A DNA stretch of 64,000 nucleotides. It comes from Mucilaginibacter_A sp965201005 (GTDB lineage: Bacteria > Bacteroidota > Bacteroidia > Sphingobacteriales > Sphingobacteriaceae). The stretch is from NCBI RefSeq assembly GCF_965201005.1, contig NZ_OZ241747.1, positions 2,108,001 through 2,172,000 of the forward strand. The letters run 5' to 3'. Made by a program: the position numbers and the translations under genes. Every line of letters begins with the position of its first letter. Position 1 is the first letter of the stretch. Below, one piece after another: positions 60,625-64,000 of the stretch. Below the pieces are notes generated by a model. It saw only the letters and a program-made list of their open reading frames with translations, was not told the origin of the DNA and did no database searches.

Positions 60625-60756
60625 ATGCAAAATCAAAAACTTAAACTGATCCTAACAGTCTTTTTTGTAACATCAATAGTGGCCAGTAGTTGTTCTAAGC
60701 AGCAATATAGAGCCCGTAGCAAACACTATCCGCACGAAAAACCCAATAAATATTAA
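60625..60756 (+). CDS. small putative lipoprotein
   Basis: A 43-codon gene: MQNQKLKLILTVFFVTSIVA followed by SSCSKQQYRARSKHYPHEKPNKY in two parts. The N-terminus has a lysine-rich start, a hydrophobic stretch and a lipobox-like VASSC, and the mature part is short and basic. Such tiny lipoproteins are common in Sphingobacteriaceae. A forward motif copy is upstream at 60594-60605. The stop codon directly borders a MITE-like element, which may have replaced a longer 3' end. Confidence 0.55.
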   Translation: MQNQKLKLILTVFFVTSIVASSCSKQQYRARSKHYPHEKPNKY

Positions 60757-60899
60757 GAGCCTGTTTAAAATTTATATCAGAAAAAGTGCAATGCTTTTTT
60801 TACCCTATAAAATTTAGTGTCTGAATTGGTTTTAAATAAAAAACTTACTATTTTTTAGGTCATAAAAGAAGTATATAAAACCAATTTTAAACAGGCTCT
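60756..60899. mobile_element. MITE-like element, copy 2
   Basis: A 144-bp element with perfect 17-bp terminal inverted repeats AGAGCCTGTTTAAAATT / AATTTTAAACAGGCTCT. It has no coding capacity; the interior is alignable with copy 1 (TCAGAAAAA near the left end; motif copies pointing outwards at 60791 and 60863). The rest of 60472-60964 holds only the small lipoprotein gene and AT-rich sequence. Confidence 0.7.
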
Positions 60900-60964
60900 G
60901 AATATATCCTTGAAAATGAAGATAAAAATTTGGGTTTTTTTCTCAAAACTTGCTAAACGAAGTA

Positions 60965-62341
60965 TCAGATCGTTCGTTTGATGTCCCAGTTTTCAAGGTA
61001 ATCTGATATTTTTTTGAGGAACATGCCGCCCAGTGCACCGTCAACAATCCGGTGATCGTAAGATAACGACAGATACATCAAATGCCGGACAGCAATCATA
61101 TCACCGGAAAGGGTTTCTACCACGGCCGGTTTTTTCTTGATGGCACCGATAGCCAGAATAGCAACCTGCGGCTGATTGATAATTGGCGTTCCCATGAGGT
61201 TGCCGAAAGAACCGATGTTGGTAATGGTGAATGTGCCGTCTTTCACTTCGTCTGGCAGCAGTTTGCCCGCACGGGCACGGCTGGCCAAATCATTAACCTT
61301 TTTTGCCAAACCCAGCAAACTCAAATTATCTGCATTTTTTATCACCGGCACAATCAGGTTTCCGTTGGGCAAAGCCGTGGCCATACCAATGTTGATATTT
61401 TTTTTGCGGATGATCTGCGTGCCGTTTAAAGAAACATTGACCATCGGCATATCTTTCAGGGCTTTGGCAACGGCTTCTGCAAAAATCGGTGTAAATGTGA
61501 TTTTTTCGCCTTCGCGTTTTTCAAAAGCGGCTTTGTGTCTATCGCGCCACTGAACCAGATCGGTAACATCGGTTTCAATAAAAGAGGTAACATGCGGCGA
61601 TGTTTGCTTACTGATTACCATGTGGTCGGCAATCATTTTCCGCATCCGGTCCATTTCTATTATTTCATCTCCATCAGAAACTACCGAAGCTGAAACCGGT
61701 TGTTTTTCTTGGTTTAATTGATCCTGAACTTCTGGCTCTGTTGCGTTAAAATACTGTTGCTTAACCGTTTCTTTTGTTTCAGGTTTTTGCTGAAGATATT
61801 TTAGCAAATCATCTTTAGTCAACCTTCCTTCTGCGCCAGATCCGGACAGACTATCCAATTCTTCCTGCCTAATCCCTTCCTGCGCGGCAATACTCCGCAC
61901 CAAAGGAGAATAAAAACGGATATTGTTTGATGCGCCAGCTGATGGGTTTTCAGGCTGTAAAAAGTCCATTCCGGGTATTTCTGCCGATGCTTCTTTTACC
62001 AGTCCTTTTTCTGCCGATGCTTCTTTTACCACTGTTTTTTCAGGCTGCGCGGTAACTGGCGGTGTGGCAGGTTGTACAAAATTGGTTGAGTTTTCTTCGA
62101 CTTCAGTTTCAATTAATGCAATAACATCGCCCACCTGCACCACTTCATCTTGCTGAAATAAAACTTTGCTGAGCGTACCTTTTACCGGCGAAGGCACATC
62201 AGAATCTACTTTATCAGTTGCAATTTCTACCACAGCGTCATCCGGTTCAATCATATCACCTGGTTTTTTAAGCCATTTAATAATGGTTGCTTCGGCAATG
62301 CTTTCGCCCATTTTTGGCAGCAGTAATTCGTATAAAGCCAT
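60965..62341 (-). CDS. 2-oxoacid dehydrogenase E2 (dihydrolipoamide acyltransferase)
   Basis: A 458-residue E2 subunit. The single lipoyl domain (residues 1-78) carries the lipoyl Lys in EIATDKVDSDVPSP. A peripheral-subunit-binding domain lies near residues 143-180 (YSPLVRSIAAQEGIRQEELD, SGAEGRLTKDDLLKYLQ). The catalytic domain (~225-458) ends with the HxxxDG active site SLSYDHRIVDGALGG. E1 and E3 are not adjacent, so the substrate (pyruvate or branched-chain) is open. The linker after the lipoyl domain contains VKEASAEKGLVKEASAEI, encoded by two tandem motif copies (61987-61998, 62017-62028). Confidence 0.92.
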   Translation of the reverse strand: MALYELLLPKMGESIAEATIIKWLKKPGDMIEPDDAVVEIATDKVDSDVPSPVKGTLSKVLFQQDEVVQVGDVIALIETEVEENSTNFVQPATPPVTAQPEKTVVKEASAEKGLVKEASAEIPGMDFLQPENPSAGASNNIRFYSPLVRSIAAQEGIRQEELDSLSGSGAEGRLTKDDLLKYLQQKPETKETVKQQYFNATEPEVQDQLNQEKQPVSASVVSDGDEIIEMDRMRKMIADHMVISKQTSPHVTSFIETDVTDLVQWRDRHKAAFEKREGEKITFTPIFAEAVAKALKDMPMVNVSLNGTQIIRKKNINIGMATALPNGNLIVPVIKNADNLSLLGLAKKVNDLASRARAGKLLPDEVKDGTFTITNIGSFGNLMGTPIINQPQVAILAIGAIKKKPAVVETLSGDMIAVRHLMYLSLSYDHRIVDGALGGMFLKKISDYLENWDIKRTI

Positions 62342-62371
62342 TCTGATATTTTGGTCGGATAAAATTACGTT

Positions 62372-63616
62372 TTATTTTGATTCACGCAGCAACTGCAGCA
62401 AATCGATCATCGCACGGGTTGCCGTTCGTTCAATATTCTGGATGCGTTTATTACCGAAAACATACCTTTTAGCAAGGGTTTTCTCCTGATTGGCCACTGC
62501 GATCCAAACCGTGCCAACCGGTTTTTCGGGCGTACCGCCATCCGGACCGGCAATCCCGGTAACAGCTACTGCATAATCCGAAGAGAAAGTGCGCAATGCA
62601 CCTTCTGCCATTTCACGCACGGTTTCTTCGCTCACGGCACCGGTTTCCCACAAAGTGTCCGGGTTTACGCCAAGCATCCGCTCTTTCATTTCATACGAAT
62701 ACGAAACCGCTCCTCCCAAAAACACGCTTGATGCACCCGGCAAACTGGTGAATAAATGCGCCAGGTAACCGCCGGTACAGCTTTCGGCCAGCGATAAAGT
62801 TTGCTTATTTTTTGACATTAAAAGAAGTATCGCCTTTTCCAGCGGGATATCTTCTGTTGCCACAATCGTATCGCCCAGCCTTTTGGTTATTTTTTTGGTT
62901 TGAATGGCCAACGCTTTTTTAAGCTGATTTTCATCTTCGCCATAAGCACTTAAACGCAAACGCACCACACCCAGTTTTGGCAGGTAAGCCAGCTTGATTT
63001 CCGGCGGCAGCTGATCTTCAATATCAGCAATGCGTTCGGCCAGAAAAGATTCGCCCTCGCCAGCGGTCAAAATGGTTTGATGGATGATTTTTGGCAGATC
63101 AAACGTTTCTTTCAGTTTTGGAATCACTAAATCTTCCATTAGATACATCATTTCAAACGGAACGCCAGGCATAGAAACAAAAACTTTTCCATCTACCTGA
63201 AACCACATGCCGGGCGCAGTACCGTTTTTATTGAACAAAACTTCGCAGTTTTCGGGCACATCAGCCTGCCGGATATTTACTTCCAGCAGCGGCCGGTTGT
63301 ATCGTTCAAAAATATTGGCCACATTGTCCAGCGTTTGCTGATCGCGTTTCATGCCCACACCAAAATATTCGGCAAGAGTGGTTTTGGTGATGTCGTCCTT
63401 TGTTGGGCCTAATCCGCCGGTTATCAAAATCAGATCGGCCCGACCGGATGCTTCTTTTAGGGCAGAAAAAATGTGCCCGCGATCATCAGAAACAGAAGAA
63501 ATTTGTTTGATGCGGACACCAATGGCATTTAGTTGCTGCGCCATCCAGGCCGAGTTGCTATCGATGATCTGCCCGATCAGGATTTCATCGCCAATCGTTA
63601 TAATTTCTGCTAACAT
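62372..63616 (-). CDS. cinA: CinA-like protein (nicotinamide-nucleotide amidase)
   Basis: A 414-residue protein with an N-terminal MoCF/COG1058 domain (AEIITIGDEILIGQIIDSNS, LILITGGLGPTKDDIT) and a C-terminal CinA domain (LSLAESCTGGYLAHLFTSLP, AVTGIAGPDGGTPEKPVGTV). It hydrolyses NMN or ADP-ribose in the pyridine nucleotide cycle; in pneumococci and Bacillus cinA is competence-induced and helps transformation. It begins directly after the lptD stop (TAAATG). Two motif copies lie in it (62819-62830, 63448-63459). Confidence 0.94.
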   Translation of the reverse strand: MLAEIITIGDEILIGQIIDSNSAWMAQQLNAIGVRIKQISSVSDDRGHIFSALKEASGRADLILITGGLGPTKDDITKTTLAEYFGVGMKRDQQTLDNVANIFERYNRPLLEVNIRQADVPENCEVLFNKNGTAPGMWFQVDGKVFVSMPGVPFEMMYLMEDLVIPKLKETFDLPKIIHQTILTAGEGESFLAERIADIEDQLPPEIKLAYLPKLGVVRLRLSAYGEDENQLKKALAIQTKKITKRLGDTIVATEDIPLEKAILLLMSKNKQTLSLAESCTGGYLAHLFTSLPGASSVFLGGAVSYSYEMKERMLGVNPDTLWETGAVSEETVREMAEGALRTFSSDYAVAVTGIAGPDGGTPEKPVGTVWIAVANQEKTLAKRYVFGNKRIQNIERTATRAMIDLLQLLRESK

Positions 63617-64000
63617 TTAATAATTGTTATAGTAATCTTTCCGCTTGTTCAGTTTCAGCGTTTGTAAAATACTGGCTTTTACGCGCAAATCAACACTGTA
63701 ATATTTGTAATAGCCAAACGGAATCCATTGAAAAGCCAAATCCCAGCAATGCAGATCACGATAAATGGACAAGGACGTCGTGCTGATTTTGCTCTGCCTG
63801 AAATCATAACCGGAAGTGTATTGCAGCTTCCATTTCGGTGTAACGTTAAAATCGCCGTTTACGTTTACGGCATTGCTGATGGACGTAGTAACACCAGAGT
63901 TAAAATAACTGAAATTATAATTCAGGGAAACATTCCAGGGAATGTTAAAATCCACAAAAGCATTTGGGTCGCGGTTGATCATGGCCAATTGCCCGGCCTG
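63617..64000 (-). CDS. lptD: LptD-like LPS-assembly outer-membrane protein, C-terminal part
   Basis: The open frame runs past the window edge; only the last ~127 codons are seen. The sequence has alternating aromatic beta strands (FVDFNIPWNVSLNYNFSY, VNVNGDFNVTPKWKLQYTSG, LHCWDLAFQWIPFGYYKYYS, VDLRVKASILQTLKLNKR) as in the barrel end of Bacteroidota LptD, which inserts LPS in the outer membrane. The call rests on the C-terminus only. Confidence 0.7.
   Translation of the reverse strand, partial: QAGQLAMINRDPNAFVDFNIPWNVSLNYNFSYFNSGVTTSISNAVNVNGDFNVTPKWKLQYTSGYDFRQSKISTTSLSIYRDLHCWDLAFQWIPFGYYKYYSVDLRVKASILQTLKLNKRKDYYNNY

Noticed and set aside
389..63459. The dispersed motif as a promoter element or a CRISPR repeat.
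   Set aside because: It does not match TAnnTTTG, occurs in both orientations inside genes and after genes, and has no regular spacing or spacers.

Overview
The window is chromosomal DNA from a member of the Bacteroidota, most likely family Sphingobacteriaceae (Mucilaginibacter/Pedobacter-like; genus not settled from sequence alone). The signs are: no Shine-Dalgarno sequences ahead of genes, promoters with the Bacteroidota -7 box TAnnTTTG, the futalosine menaquinone genes mqnA and mqnE, a LytS/LytTR pair, an OMP_b-brl_3-type outer-membrane protein, DUF2851, and a Bacteroidota-type SAM-I riboswitch.

Layout. 0-4.9 kb: a minus-strand cluster (zinc-ribbon protein, membrane protein, acyl-CoA-dehydrogenase-like protein, PIG-L deacetylase, NodS-like methyltransferase), then a plus-strand UMF1 transporter and an Fe-S/CCG protein. 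5-10.2 kb: an accessory stretch of four small cassettes (DUF2000 + MarR-GNAT fusion; SDR + HxlR regulator; a stand-alone RelA/SpoT-type synthetase; a nucleotidyltransferase with a small partner). They are separated by decayed copies of the 3' end of the left flanking gene and of the promoter/5' end of thrS on the right. 10.2-14.5 kb: thrS-infC-rpmI-rplT, a peroxiredoxin and a cold-shock protein. 14.7-31 kb: a YiaK-like dehydrogenase, a CAP protein, a degenerate iron-ADH, an MFS transporter, hemF, gyrA with two TPR proteins, a catalase with an ankyrin protein, uxuA and a LytS/LytTR pair. 31-42 kb: an outer-membrane barrel, tRNA-Leu(GAG), an MBL hydrolase, lolA, a chimeric gene ending in a second copy of the FtsK gamma domain, ftsK, PspC, DUF2851 and DUF47. 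42-48 kb: a TolC/RND/adaptor efflux operon and tRNA-Arg(UCU). 48-56.7 kb: menaquinone genes and a methionine locus (a Cys/Met-metabolism PLP enzyme, then a SAM-I riboswitch ahead of metY, metX and homoserine dehydrogenase). 56.8-64 kb: a three-gene glycosyltransferase/deacetylase operon, a MITE-like element, a 2-oxoacid dehydrogenase E2, cinA and the 3' end of lptD.

The most unusual signal is a dispersed 12-bp motif, TAAAA(GA or AC)AG(C/T)AT. I found 54 exact copies by eye, 27 on each strand, about 0.84 per kb; chance would give far fewer than one. It lies between genes, inside genes, as inverted pairs forming terminator-like hairpins, and twice across a start codon. It is absent from the bodies of the apparently inserted genes. 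Density, arrangement and an AT-rich upstream tract resemble the DNA uptake sequences of Neisseriaceae and Pasteurellaceae, but the function is not shown by sequence. The second strong signal is that both accessory insertions (lutA-like/thrS hot spot; ftsK/lolA junction) duplicate the ends of the flanking housekeeping genes, which suggests insertion by homologous recombination with incoming DNA.
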